This document shows positions 46,626-56,248 of a stretch of 64,000 bases of DNA, piece after piece (within the stretch, counting starts at the first letter, position 1; the number at the start of each line of letters is the position of its first letter). The position numbers and the translations under genes were made by a program. Source of the DNA: Calothrix parasitica NIES-267 (lineage in GTDB: Bacteria > Cyanobacteriota > Cyanobacteriia > Cyanobacteriales > Nostocaceae). The notes under the pieces are model-generated. The model did no database searches. It saw only the letters and a list, made by a program, of their open reading frames with translations, and was not told where the DNA came from. The stretch is from NCBI RefSeq assembly GCF_002368095.1, contig NZ_AP018227.1:417634-481633 (forward strand), read 5' to 3'.

Positions 46626-49601
46626 TTAATTCGCTCTTAATGGTGCATTTAATACTTTACTAATCCTTTGACGTGTTTCTAGTAGATGCGCTTTTGTGTA
46701 TTCATCTTCGGATTTTGCATCGTCTAGTTTTTCGGCTAATTGACGTAATTTATACCATGCTAAAGTCCGAGCATCTTCGGGTACGTTGACTTTTCTTAAT
46801 ACCATATTGCTTAAGATGTCTAAATATTTCCGCTGCAATCCCCGACGTAAGCTAGAAATTTCAATTTCTTTGTCTTTTGGTTCTAATACTTCTGTCCAAA
46901 TTCCTTCTTGAAGAGTATTAAATAATTCTGGTAGTGTCAGTGCTTCTCCAGAGCGGCTTTTCAACTCAATATCTTTAAGACGAGAAAGGCGATCGCTCGA
47001 AAGTAAATCGAACAAAACCATGTTCTGCATGAATAGTACTAAATCGTGGATGGGATAATCCAGACGACCGATTTGAGGATTGCTTCCCCAGTGTCGCCAG
47101 CGAGATGGTGCTAATTTATTCAGCAGTTCGGGAGAAAAATTAAAAGCATCTTCAGCAAAGATATATTCTCGCAAAACTTTTAAAGCTTTACGCTGTTTTT
47201 CTACTGGTACGGGTTCAAATGGCAATCGAGTTTGGTCTTCGCTTGCATATACTCGGTAAAATGACTGACCGCCAATGTATTTTGAAGTGTAATAAATTTG
47301 TTGAAAATAGTTACTCAATACTGCACCAAATCGGTCGCGCACGTCGCTATAGCTTTCACCAACAAGGGGATATCGTTTATTGATTTTATCCCACATTTTC
47401 CGAGCGTTATCCATCTGCCACTTGGAATAAAGCAGCACGTTGGAACTATTATCCCATGCGTCGGCGGTGGGGTCTAAGTCGTATACGTCTTCATCTGTGG
47501 AATAGCTATACTCTGGCTTATAAGATTCGGAAGCTATTTTTCGTAATGCTGGCTCTTCGGCTTTGGTATTCGCGGCTTTTATCTGAGAATAACCGTATTT
47601 TATCGCCCATGCGTCGTAAGGCCCAACAATACTGGGGAAATAATCTCCCTGCTTGACGCTTTCTGGAGCAATATTTGGAGGAATATAGTCCATTACTGAA
47701 GCTACTTGTCCCCGAGTGCGAGTAATACTTCTGTTGTTCATTTCTTTGGGAGACAACATGGTACTACCCCGAAAGTTATGTCTCAAACCCAAGGTATGAC
47801 CGACTTCATGAGCAACTATCAACCGTAAATATTGATGAAGATATTCTTTAGTTTCTTGAGAGGTAGGTGGTAAATCTCGCAGTAGCGACAGGGCTAATTT
47901 TCCGTAACCAAATTGATTTGTAGCTTCAATTCCATAACAAAGGTCGTATTTACTCGCTAAGGTAGACAACCGCTTTATAACTGGTATTTCTTCGGAATCT
48001 TCATCAATTGCATTCAGTTCGTTGCTGCATAATAGACGATTTTGCATCATCGCTGATAAAGAAGTAAATTTTTTCGACGACGACTGGGTTGGTTGAACCA
48101 TTTGTCGATAATCTTTCTTCAGCGAACTAACCAAACTAGCATCAATTAAAATATCCGCATCCAAAATTTCCCCAGTCAAAGGATTAACACGAGATGGCCC
48201 CATAGCAAAATAACCATCTACCGTGTTAATCCATCGAATGGTGTTGTAACGAATGTCTGAAGGGTCCCAGGTAGCGCTATCAGGCATTTGTTTGACTTGA
48301 ATGGCATTTTTGAATCCAGCAGCCTCAAAGGCTCGATTCCACATCAAAACACCTTCTTTGATTGCTTCGCGATATTCGTAAGGTGTAGCGTTGTCTATCC
48401 AATAAACGATTGGTTCCTTTGGTTCGGAGATACTAGCGTTAGGATATTTCTTTTGTAAATTCCAGCGATTTACGTAGCGTACAAATGGGTCGCTGGGGTC
48501 TTTTGTTGATAAATCTTGATAAGCTGTGATGAAATAACCTACTCTTTCGTCAGCTAAGCGAGGTCGGTAATTATTCTCTGGTAATTTAGAAAGACTGTAG
48601 TGAAGCTTGAGAGTAAAACCACGTTTATCAGCTAAAGTTCTAAATCTAGAACTTCTACGTTTGCTGCTACCAGTTCCCGAAAAATTCATAATCGACTGAA
48701 CTTCCATATTTTCAGGAAAAACTTTCGCAGTACCAAAATAAGAAGAATCTTTACTTCCCGGTACCCCCAAACTAGAAGATAATCCAGCTAAATCTGATAG
48801 TAATAAATCCCCTAAATCAATTAATACGCTTTTACGAGTAGGGTGAATGCTTTTAATTTTTACTCTGTAAAGCACGGAATCACTAAAAGACCTTGCCAAC
48901 GAACGAGCTTGGGGGTCTCCTTCCTGAGTACGGAAATTCACATTACGAACTACGAAATGTAAATCATTGTTTACTCGCTCAAAGTAAAATAGAAAATCCT
49001 GTAAAGGCATTCCACTGTAAATTCCAGCTTCACCGATACCTGACTCTAAAGTTGCCGTTGCCAGATAATTTTTCTTAAACTGTGTCGGTTTAACTTCCAA
49101 ATATATTTTATTTTTTTCTTTATCCCGGTAGAGAGTAAATAAACCTTTTGAAACTTTTGTATCTTTAGTGATTTTATCAAAAGCTTTAAAACCATCTTTC
49201 TTAGCAGGCTTTTTCGCTGTATTCGTCTTCTTCGTAGGTTTCTTCGCAGGTTTTTTCTGTTCCTTATTCAATTCCAAAAAAGGCTGTTGCGCTGCTTTTT
49301 TTATGTCATTAACTACCCAAGTAAATGGCTCTGACTGCACTTCTTTTTCCTCACCCAGTACCCATACTTTCCCTGGGGATAATTTTTCGCGACTCATCCC
49401 ATTAATTTCTTTGACTGGAGAAGCATCCTTTGGTTTTTCGACCATAGTATTACGATGCTTGTCCCAAACTTCTTTCTCCTCGATAGCTTGATTTAAAGTT
49501 ACTGCTTCCTGGGCCGTTACAGCTAGTGACTTGATACCAAAAGTTGCTACTGCTAGATACAAACCCTGCAACAAGATTAAATAAACGCTCTTTTTTTTCA
49601 T
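46626..49601 (-). CDS. exported zinc-dependent metalloprotease
   Basis: A 991-residue zincin of the DUF5117/DUF5118 type. Signal peptide at 1 to about 28 (KKKSVYLILLQGLYLAVATFG), a Lys/Thr/Pro-rich low-complexity stretch at about 114-135 (PAKKPTKKTNTAKKPAKK), then the zinc site HEVGHTLGLRHNF at 598-610. Long N- and C-terminal domains flank the catalytic part. Probably periplasmic or secreted; substrate unknown. A GGAG site precedes the ATG. It is divergent from the pentapeptide protein. Confidence 0.86.
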   Translation of the reverse strand: MKKKSVYLILLQGLYLAVATFGIKSLAVTAQEAVTLNQAIEEKEVWDKHRNTMVEKPKDASPVKEINGMSREKLSPGKVWVLGEEKEVQSEPFTWVVNDIKKAAQQPFLELNKEQKKPAKKPTKKTNTAKKPAKKDGFKAFDKITKDTKVSKGLFTLYRDKEKNKIYLEVKPTQFKKNYLATATLESGIGEAGIYSGMPLQDFLFYFERVNNDLHFVVRNVNFRTQEGDPQARSLARSFSDSVLYRVKIKSIHPTRKSVLIDLGDLLLSDLAGLSSSLGVPGSKDSSYFGTAKVFPENMEVQSIMNFSGTGSSKRRSSRFRTLADKRGFTLKLHYSLSKLPENNYRPRLADERVGYFITAYQDLSTKDPSDPFVRYVNRWNLQKKYPNASISEPKEPIVYWIDNATPYEYREAIKEGVLMWNRAFEAAGFKNAIQVKQMPDSATWDPSDIRYNTIRWINTVDGYFAMGPSRVNPLTGEILDADILIDASLVSSLKKDYRQMVQPTQSSSKKFTSLSAMMQNRLLCSNELNAIDEDSEEIPVIKRLSTLASKYDLCYGIEATNQFGYGKLALSLLRDLPPTSQETKEYLHQYLRLIVAHEVGHTLGLRHNFRGSTMLSPKEMNNRSITRTRGQVASVMDYIPPNIAPESVKQGDYFPSIVGPYDAWAIKYGYSQIKAANTKAEEPALRKIASESYKPEYSYSTDEDVYDLDPTADAWDNSSNVLLYSKWQMDNARKMWDKINKRYPLVGESYSDVRDRFGAVLSNYFQQIYYTSKYIGGQSFYRVYASEDQTRLPFEPVPVEKQRKALKVLREYIFAEDAFNFSPELLNKLAPSRWRHWGSNPQIGRLDYPIHDLVLFMQNMVLFDLLSSDRLSRLKDIELKSRSGEALTLPELFNTLQEGIWTEVLEPKDKEIEISSLRRGLQRKYLDILSNMVLRKVNVPEDARTLAWYKLRQLAEKLDDAKSEDEYTKAHLLETRQRISKVLNAPLRAN

Positions 49602-50148
49602 CCGAATAATCTCCGGGCCACTTAGCCTAATTCATTTGTAATGCTTACAGAGCCTCCTCTATGCCAGCGCTCTTCCCTTAGTCGTTCACCCTTGTATCTG
49701 TGGTTTATCGCCAAAACTGAAATATAAAAATGTCTACATTAAATGTCTAATATCAAGCAGAAAACTTTTTAAGTCAGACTAATATGACATTTTTCAGTTT
49801 TTTTGTCCCTTTTTACTGTAGTATTCTTCCTAACAATTGCTGCTGTAATAAGCAGTACGTAGGAAGAGATAAAAGCTCAGCAGAAAATATACTGGGAAGA
49901 TAGTATAACAATCAAATCCGGGAAATTCCGTTTTTTAGAAACGAAAAACGATTTAAACAGAGATTTCAGTGATTCTAGGAGGACGATTTGTATAAATACG
50001 GTTTAATAACCGTTATTGTACTCAATTATAGATTAGTTCACCGTAGTAAATCATACTAGTTTCCTTTTGTTTAAAAACCTACTGAGTTAAAGAAAATATT
50101 AATGTAAGCTCTTCTAAGTCAGTGTAATTTAGGTATTAAAAAACACAA
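49602..50148. promoter_or_regulatory. divergent metalloprotease/pentapeptide region
   Basis: About 550 bases between two divergent genes, carrying both promoters. No operator or repeat family recognised; a C-rich tract near 49650-49690 is the only unusual part. Confidence 0.35.
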
Positions 50149-51852
50149 ATGTTGCAAATAGAATTTCTCAGGCAGCTTTGGAGAAATTGTTTGAGGCAAT
50201 CATGGTTGGAAGAAGTGCTTCATACAGCATCCACAGATAAAACAGTTGTAATTTCGGTAAACCCCAAACATAAGCCTTTACAAAAAGTAGAGTACACAGA
50301 AGATGATTTGCTGACCATTAGTTTTGAAGAAAAACTACGGGCAAATTTAGTTAAGTGGGCGCAAACAAGCCTTTGTGTTACATCTAGCATAGATAAGCAA
50401 CAGTTTTACAAAGATGTTTATGCAATATTAGGAAATATTGCATTAAAGCCAGAAGTTTTAGAATATACAATACATCGTACCAGTAGTGAAAAAGCAGACC
50501 TAAAAGTTCTTTTTGACAAACTAGAAGATTTTTATCGTCGTTGGTGTAATGGTGAATTTATAGATGCTGCACCAGATAAAAACTTACCCCAGAAACAAAT
50601 GTTAGAGTTCCAAGCACAAAATATTGCTATTGGTCTGCGGGAAGTAGATATCAATGCAGGATTAAATGTAATGATTTTGCTGTTGGAATTACATAGATTG
50701 TTCCGAGAACACAATCAAGAGCTTACTTTTTACTCTTCTGGAAAGCCAGATAGCGATAATTTTTTCATGTCGAAATTGTTGCGAGTCATTAATTATAGTG
50801 ATTCCATTAAAATTGGTAACTTTAGTAGCGTAGTTGGTGAATTTCTCAGGGGTGCTTCTTTAGAGAATGTTTATTTAGGGGATGCCAATCTTACAGATGC
50901 GAACTTCAGCAATGCTAACCTTAGCGGTGCTTATTTAGGGGACGCTAATCTGACTGGGGTACAAGCTAACAAAATTAAGCTTTCTGATGCTAATCTTGGC
51001 GATGCTAATTTAAGCGGAGCAGACCTTAGAGAAGCAGAATTGACTCATTCTGATTTAACCCACTGTAATTTAAGCGGTGCCGATTTAAGCGGTGCGAATT
51101 TAAGCGGTGCGGATTTATCGGATGCTAATTTAGCTGGTACTAATTTAACTGGTGCGAATTTGGCTGGTGCGAATTTAACTAATGCTAATCTCCGAGATGC
51201 AGCTTTGAGTGGTGCTAACCTCAAAAATTGCATTCTTTTCGGTGCGAATTTGAGCGACGCGATTCTAATAGGGGTAGAAATGAGTTATGCGGATTTATGT
51301 CGTGCAGACCTCAGCGGTGTGAACCTAAGAGGTTCTACCCTCAAAGGTACAAATCTTAGCGATTCCATTCTATTCGGTACCAACTTTAAGGAAGCTATAT
51401 TGCTTGGGGCCGACCTTAGCTACGCTAAACTTAATGGCGCAAATCTTAACAGCGCAAATTTACAGGGAGCAATTATTTTAGGTGCTGACCTCGGGGGTGT
51501 GGATTTAAGTAAAGTGATTCTTAACGAAGCCGATTTAAGTGGGGTTAATCTTAGTGAAGCCGATTTAAAAGACGCTGACATTAGTGAAGCTATTTTACTT
51601 GGTACCGACTTCAGTTGTGCAAATTTGTATAATGCCAACCTTAGCGGTAGCAATCTCTCGGGAGCTATTTTTAGCGGTGCTGATTTAAGAAATACTAATC
51701 TTAGCTATGCCATTTTGGATGGTGCTGACCTCAGCCAAGCTAATTTGGAAAATACTACTTGGAATGAGCATTTAGAATGGGAAAACGTTCGCGGGTTGGA
51801 TAAAGCAGTAAATATTCCAGCTTGTTTGAAAGAGAAATTTAAACTTTCTTAG
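50149..51852 (+). CDS. pentapeptide-repeat protein
   Basis: A 567-residue protein. Residues 1 to about 235 are a non-repetitive helical N-terminal region. Residues about 240-545 are pentapeptide repeats of A(D/N)LSG type (e.g. ADLSGANLSGADLSDANL), forming a right-handed quadrilateral beta-helix. Such proteins can mimic DNA or act as scaffolds; targets here are unknown. No signal peptide, so probably cytosolic. The unusual N-terminal domain is the part to compare. Confidence 0.88.
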   Translation: MLQIEFLRQLWRNCLRQSWLEEVLHTASTDKTVVISVNPKHKPLQKVEYTEDDLLTISFEEKLRANLVKWAQTSLCVTSSIDKQQFYKDVYAILGNIALKPEVLEYTIHRTSSEKADLKVLFDKLEDFYRRWCNGEFIDAAPDKNLPQKQMLEFQAQNIAIGLREVDINAGLNVMILLLELHRLFREHNQELTFYSSGKPDSDNFFMSKLLRVINYSDSIKIGNFSSVVGEFLRGASLENVYLGDANLTDANFSNANLSGAYLGDANLTGVQANKIKLSDANLGDANLSGADLREAELTHSDLTHCNLSGADLSGANLSGADLSDANLAGTNLTGANLAGANLTNANLRDAALSGANLKNCILFGANLSDAILIGVEMSYADLCRADLSGVNLRGSTLKGTNLSDSILFGTNFKEAILLGADLSYAKLNGANLNSANLQGAIILGADLGGVDLSKVILNEADLSGVNLSEADLKDADISEAILLGTDFSCANLYNANLSGSNLSGAIFSGADLRNTNLSYAILDGADLSQANLENTTWNEHLEWENVRGLDKAVNIPACLKEKFKLS

Positions 51853-52156
51853 AAGCAATTTATGAAGATTAAAGGTCAAAGGTTAAAGGTTAAAGGTCGA
51901 AGATAAAAAAATAAATACTATTTTAGGAATGAATATTTTCTTAAAAATTATTCTCGCGAGAATAGCAAATTATTTCCCGCTCCATACTCTTTGCTCCCTT
52001 GCTACTTACTTACTAATTTACTTTTGTTCAAACTTCTTAACATTTATCACCTCTACTATTAAAGTTCATTGCAAAATAAATTTATTTTATAAACTTTGAT
52101 AACAGGTTCTGATATGCTCTATATGCATCAGCTATAGAAAGGAGAACATTGCGATT
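51853..52156. other. 304-base gap with STRR
   Basis: AAAGGTC/AAAGGTT heptamers at about 51871-51900. A strong GAAAGGAG site at 52138-52145 serves the next gene. Confidence 0.45.
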
Positions 52157-52357
52157 ATGGAATCAAATGCTTTTGTAGGGAATAACCCAGCGCGTGAAGA
52201 ATTTAGCGAATACGTCGCTCACTTACAGTTACATATGACTCTACAGGCTCGCAATCTGGTTCCAAGTCTCAATCAGGCATCTCAAGATAGCCGAGGAGAA
52301 CTACTCCAGCAAACTCAAGCAGACTTTGAAAAACTTATTTCTCGACAAGCAATGTGA
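52157..52357 (+). CDS. small conserved-looking hypothetical protein
   Basis: A 66-residue soluble protein that I do not recognise. Predicted helical: REEFSEYVAHLQLHMTLQARNLVPSLNQASQDSRGELLQQTQADFEKLISRQ. An excellent Shine-Dalgarno (AAAGGAG) lies at a suitable distance, which is rare in this window, and supports real, high expression. It is single-gene, ahead of the GNAT operon. Confidence 0.6.
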   Translation: MESNAFVGNNPAREEFSEYVAHLQLHMTLQARNLVPSLNQASQDSRGELLQQTQADFEKLISRQAM

Positions 52358-52564
52358 GCTTAGACAAAACTTAACGAAAATCAAATACAATAAAATCAGT
52401 TCTTGTTGAGGATAATTGCATATTCTTCGACTTAAGAGCTGTTTTTTATTATTAAATTAGTAAAATCACTCTTTTGGCGCAACGGCTAACAAGGCAAAGC
52501 CGTTAATATAATTGCAGCACTTCTTAGTAATCACATTATATTTAAGGCTTAATCGCGGACAGAG

Positions 52565-53830
52565 ATGAAAATGACATCATTACTTTCCCAAAATATTAAT
52601 ATCGTTATTCGACCAGTCCAATACCGGGATTTGGATGATATCGAACGTCTTTCTCAAGAGTCATTCGCAGTCCAAAATCCTTCTGAAGAACATTTTGCGA
52701 CTCAACAGGTGCAAACACTGCGTCGTAACTTCGGGCTATTGAAATTTTTAAGCTGGTTTCCCAACCCTTTACAGCATCGTCTTTGCGCTTATGTCGCAGA
52801 ACAAGGTCGTAATATGTTAGGGATTATTCAGGTCTCACCATTTAATAAAACACGCAGTACTTGGCGTGTAGATAGGGTGATGCTGGAAAAATCTGTGAGC
52901 AAGCAAGCAACTGGTTCTCAGCTTTTGCGCTACTGTTTTGAGTCGATTTTGGAAGCTCGGACTTGGATTTTAGAAGCAAATGTTAACGATAAAGAAGCCT
53001 TAGCGCTTTATCGACAAAACGGCTTCCAGCGTTTGGCTGAAATGACATATTGGGAGATAGAACCAAAACTACTAGCTTCATTAGCCCAAGCAGAACCCGA
53101 TTTACCCAACTTACTACCCGTAAGTAATGCTGATGCTCAGCTATTGTATCAACTTGATACTGCATCAATGCCACCTTTGGTAAGGCAAGTATTCGACCGT
53201 CAGACCCATGATTTTAAAACCGGTTTAGTAGGAGCCTTAGCTGATGCACTCAAGCAGTGGTTAACAAAATCAGAAATTGTTAGCGGTTACGTGTTTGAAC
53301 CACAGAGAAAAGCAGCAATTGGTTATTTTCAATTGAGAATTGACCGTAAAGGAGAAACACCAAACCTTGCGAGTTTAACCGTTCATCCTGCCTACACCTG
53401 GCTTTATCCAGAGCTACTATCTCAGATGGCTCGCATAACCCAAGATTTTCCTTCTTCCTCCCTGAAAGTTGCTTCAGCAGATTATCAGCCAGAAGGAGAA
53501 GAATATTTAGAGCAAATTGGAGCCAATCGTATCGAGCATACATTAATTATGTCTCGTTCCGTATGGCACAAAGTACGGGAATCAAAATTTGTTTCCTTAG
53601 AAGGAATTCAATTACCAGAAATGTTGCAAGGACTGCAACCTGCTCGCAAACCTATTCCTGGTGGAATGCTCTGGAAGCAAGAAAAAAAACAGCAAATGTT
53701 AGAAAGAGCAAAATTAAACAAATTAAACAAATTATCTAAATTATCTCAAGATAATATTGGTTTACCACTAAAAAAAGGTAACGTAGAAGGAAATTCCCAA
53801 CAGCCTTCAACGGATAATCCACAGGAGTAA
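52565..53830 (+). CDS. GNAT family N-acetyltransferase
   Basis: A 421-residue protein with a GNAT domain at about 14-170 (NIVIRPVQYRDLDDIERLSQESF; RVDRVMLEKSVSKQATGSQLLRY; EANVNDKEALALYRQNGFQ). A second, weaker GNAT-like half follows (about 180-350). A Lys/Leu/Asn-rich tail ends it. The acceptor is unknown. Stop and ruvX start are 7 bases apart, so it is probably an operon. Confidence 0.78.
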   Translation: MKMTSLLSQNINIVIRPVQYRDLDDIERLSQESFAVQNPSEEHFATQQVQTLRRNFGLLKFLSWFPNPLQHRLCAYVAEQGRNMLGIIQVSPFNKTRSTWRVDRVMLEKSVSKQATGSQLLRYCFESILEARTWILEANVNDKEALALYRQNGFQRLAEMTYWEIEPKLLASLAQAEPDLPNLLPVSNADAQLLYQLDTASMPPLVRQVFDRQTHDFKTGLVGALADALKQWLTKSEIVSGYVFEPQRKAAIGYFQLRIDRKGETPNLASLTVHPAYTWLYPELLSQMARITQDFPSSSLKVASADYQPEGEEYLEQIGANRIEHTLIMSRSVWHKVRESKFVSLEGIQLPEMLQGLQPARKPIPGGMLWKQEKKQQMLERAKLNKLNKLSKLSQDNIGLPLKKGNVEGNSQQPSTDNPQE

Positions 53831-53837
53831 TAACTTG

Positions 53838-54371
53838 GTGACCCAAGAGGAAAGAGAAGATGAAGCCAACAACGCTCAAATATCCTCTCAAACTTCAAAA
53901 AACACAAATAAAACCTTCTACGTCTCTGCTTTAGGGCTAGATGTAGGTAGTAAAAGAATCGGTATTGCAGGTTGCGATCGCACTGGTTTAATTGCGACTG
54001 GGATTACCACATTACACCGGACAACTTTCGTGCAAGATGTCGAGGAACTCAAGCGAATAATCCAAGAAAGAGACGTAGAAATATTAGTAGTTGGGCTACC
54101 CTATTCTATGGACGGTTCATTAGGGTTTCAAGCTCGTCAAGTGCAGAAATTCACCAAAAGAATAACAGCAATCTTAAAACTTCCTGTAGAATACGTAGAT
54201 GAGCGTTTAACTTCGTATCAAGCAGAACAAATGATTATTGCCGAAAGACGTTCTCCTTCCCGCAATAAAGGATTAATTGATAGAAAAGCAGCAGCATTAA
54301 TTTTGCAACAATGGTTAGACACCAGACGACAACAGCAAAAAGCACTGGATCAAAAAAACGCTCAATTTTAA
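53838..54371 (+). CDS. ruvX: YqgF/RuvX resolvase-like RNase H-fold protein
   Basis: Putative pre-16S rRNA processing nuclease (YqgF), also called a Holliday junction resolvase. An approximately 177-residue protein with the RNase H fold: LGLDVGSKRIGIAGCD (Asp), VVGLPYSMDGSLG, VEYVDERLTSYQAEQ (Glu) and DRKAAALILQQWL (Asp). GTG 53838 is chosen over the TTG one codon earlier. The N-terminal 30 residues are a disordered extension. The gene follows GNAT by 7 bases. Confidence 0.88.
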   Translation: MTQEEREDEANNAQISSQTSKNTNKTFYVSALGLDVGSKRIGIAGCDRTGLIATGITTLHRTTFVQDVEELKRIIQERDVEILVVGLPYSMDGSLGFQARQVQKFTKRITAILKLPVEYVDERLTSYQAEQMIIAERRSPSRNKGLIDRKAAALILQQWLDTRRQQQKALDQKNAQF

Positions 54372-54511
54372 AAGCTTTTGACATGATATTCTGAATATTG
54401 CAAGAGTCAGCATTTTTCTATCGTCAGTCATTTATGGTGAAGAATTTGTTGCCCAACGATAGAGTAATCTATTTTTCAAGCTGGTATTAATTTTTGTTCT
54501 TTTACTCGGCT

Positions 54512-55084
54512 ATGTATCCATCTCAATTCCCAGAAGAAAACGACCGTTCCAGCCAAAGTTCCATCACCTTAACAGATGAGAATGGAAGGTCACTTGAATG
54601 TTATGTCGAGCATTCGCTTGAAGTAGATGAGCAAGAGTACTATTTATTGCTTCCTGTTGACTCACCTGTAGAAATTTTTGCTTGGCAAACCGACGGTGAC
54701 GGAGAAGAAGCCGTTCTAGTAGAAGATGATGTCACAATCGAAAAGATTTTCAGCACCGCTCAAGCTGTTTTATCCGAACAGAACTTAGTCCTGAAGAACA
54801 CAGCTTATGCATTAACCGCTGCTGGTGAATTACCGACTATAGAAGAGTCAGATATTTTTACCTTAGAAATAGAAGACGAAGAAGCAGAATTAGAACCAGA
54901 ACAGCTACAGTTACTAGCAAGTTTCTATTGGGAAGAGCAAGAATACGCGATTTACACTCCCTTAGACCCCTTGTTATTTTTTGCTCGCATAAACTCAGAA
55001 GGAAAGCCAGAATTATTATCACCCGAAGAATTTCGTGAATTCCAGCCATTATTAGAAGAGCACCTTTTTAACGAAGTTGAATAA
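54512..55084 (+). CDS. DUF3727 family protein
   Basis: A 190-residue acidic soluble protein of the DUF3727 family, which often follows ruvX in cyanobacteria. Two related halves: ITLTDENGRSLECYVEHSLEVDEQEYYLLLPVDSPVEIFAW and LQLLASFYWEEQEYAIYTPLDPLLFFARI, both DUF1292-like beta structures. Function unknown. The ATG at 54512 is chosen over an upstream TTG at 54494. A hairpin terminator follows. Confidence 0.82.
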   Translation: MYPSQFPEENDRSSQSSITLTDENGRSLECYVEHSLEVDEQEYYLLLPVDSPVEIFAWQTDGDGEEAVLVEDDVTIEKIFSTAQAVLSEQNLVLKNTAYALTAAGELPTIEESDIFTLEIEDEEAELEPEQLQLLASFYWEEQEYAIYTPLDPLLFFARINSEGKPELLSPEEFREFQPLLEEHLFNEVE

Positions 55085-55144
55085 TAATTAATTCATTTTT
55101 TTTTTCTTAGTTAGAACTTCTAGAAAAACATAAAAATTATGTAG

Positions 55145-55170
55145 AGACGTAGCAGTGCTACGTCTTTTTT
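55145..55170 (+). terminator. AGACGTAGCA hairpin with T-tract
   Basis: A perfect 10-base stem (AGACGTAGCA/TGCTACGTCT) with one central base, followed by TTTTT, 60 bases beyond DUF3727. Shares its core with the 975 and 7743 palindromes. Confidence 0.75.
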
Positions 55171-55176
55171 ATTTAT

Positions 55177-55267
55177 GGTAATTGGTAATTGGTAATTGGT
55201 GATTGGTAATTGGTGATTGGTAATTGGTAATTGGTGATTGGTAATTGGTAATTGGTAATTGGTAATT
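55177..55267. repeat. STRR GGTAATT
   Basis: About thirteen GGTAATT/GGTGATT heptamers. Confidence 0.9.
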
Positions 55268-55280
55268 GAAAAATAATTGT

Positions 55281-55348
55281 AGGGTGTCTTACGGCTCAGA
55301 TATCTGACATAAATAAATTACCATTTATAAAATGTCGTAACGCACCAT
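55281..55348. repeat. GGGTGTCTTACGGC element, diverged copy
   Basis: Starts TAGGGTGTCTTACGGC and ends GTCGTAACGCACCAT, as does 7620-7687, with a different A/T-rich middle that keeps TACCATTTA. Confidence 0.6.
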
Positions 55349-55403
55349 TAGCAATTAAAATTAAATATAAGTTTTCGGTTGAATGCATACACTTGAAACC
55401 TCA

Positions 55404-55429
55404 CCCCTTCCCTTATTAAGGAGAGGGGG
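55404..55429. repeat. CCCTTATTAAGGAGAGGGG palindrome
   Basis: A repeat of CCTCACCCC...TTATTAAGGAGAGGGG type; a second copy is at 56119-56143. These are widely distributed in Nostocales. Confidence 0.7.
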
Positions 55430-55503
55430 TATGTGTATATAGATTATCGTCGTTATTTTAAATTATTTTTTCTGTCTAATTTTTAGTTTCCGATAATAAA
55501 ATA

Positions 55504-56022
55504 ATGATGAACAAAGCCTTGAGAAGTGCATGGCAAGAATTGCAATACATGATTTCTCAAATAGATAATGAAGATAATCAAATAAGCATATTTAGATATA
55601 TTCAAAGCTGGTATTTTGACAAAATAAAACTTTTGTCATCACGTCTAATAGAAGAATATCAATTAGAAGAGCTAATCAATATAGATGCAAAATATTATCC
55701 ACTTGAAAAATCGGAATGCACTCCAGAAAATATCAAAAGATTTCTCAATATGCAGCCTTATAGTGAAGAATGTTTGATTGTATGGTTAAGAGATATATTA
55801 TGGGAGCTTGTCGTTTTATCAGTGGATATTGAATGCAAAAACTGTGGGAAATTAGAAATGTCAGCTTTATTTAATCTAGACAGTGAAACAGTATTTTTAG
55901 AATGTAATCAATGCGGTTGGGTAAAAAAAATTGATGGATGTTCGAGTGAATCTATTAAAAATATACGATTAGCAACAAATCAGGATTTAAAAGATTCCTG
56001 GATTAATATAAGCAAACTTTAA
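55504..56022 (+). CDS. hypothetical protein with C-terminal zinc ribbon
   Basis: A 172-residue protein that I do not recognise. Helical N-terminal two-thirds with charged and aromatic residues, then a zinc ribbon with C111-x2-C114 and C134-x2-C137 (CKNCG...CNQCG). No membrane segment. It is flanked on both sides by palindromic repeats, so it may have been inserted or may be an accessory cassette. Two adjacent ATGs (55504, 55507) are both possible. Confidence 0.55.
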   Translation: MMNKALRSAWQELQYMISQIDNEDNQISIFRYIQSWYFDKIKLLSSRLIEEYQLEELINIDAKYYPLEKSECTPENIKRFLNMQPYSEECLIVWLRDILWELVVLSVDIECKNCGKLEMSALFNLDSETVFLECNQCGWVKKIDGCSSESIKNIRLATNQDLKDSWINISKL

Positions 56023-56118
56023 TTTATTGCTTCATTTTACGAAGATGGGTTAAAAAGGACTGAAGTCCTTATAGCGTTTCTCAGTCTATTGAAGTACATC
56101 TAAAAACCTCACCCCCAA

Positions 56119-56143
56119 CCCCTCTCCTTATTAAGGAGAGGGG
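56119..56143. repeat. CCCCTCTCCTTATTAAGGAGAGGGG palindrome
   Basis: A 25-base near-perfect palindrome downstream of the zinc-ribbon gene, the second copy of the 55404 repeat. It could act as a terminator. Confidence 0.75.
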
Positions 56144-56248
56144 AAATAAAGCACAGTTTTATTGGTGTGAGTTCAAGCTTTACCTCAGTTGCTTGATAAA
56201 CGCTATACAACGAGCAAAAAAATATTTACAATTTAAAAATAAATCAAT

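Noticed and set aside
50880-51760. DNA tandem repeat or repeat element
   Set aside because: Periodicity is 15 bases and fully explained by the pentapeptide-repeat coding sequence.
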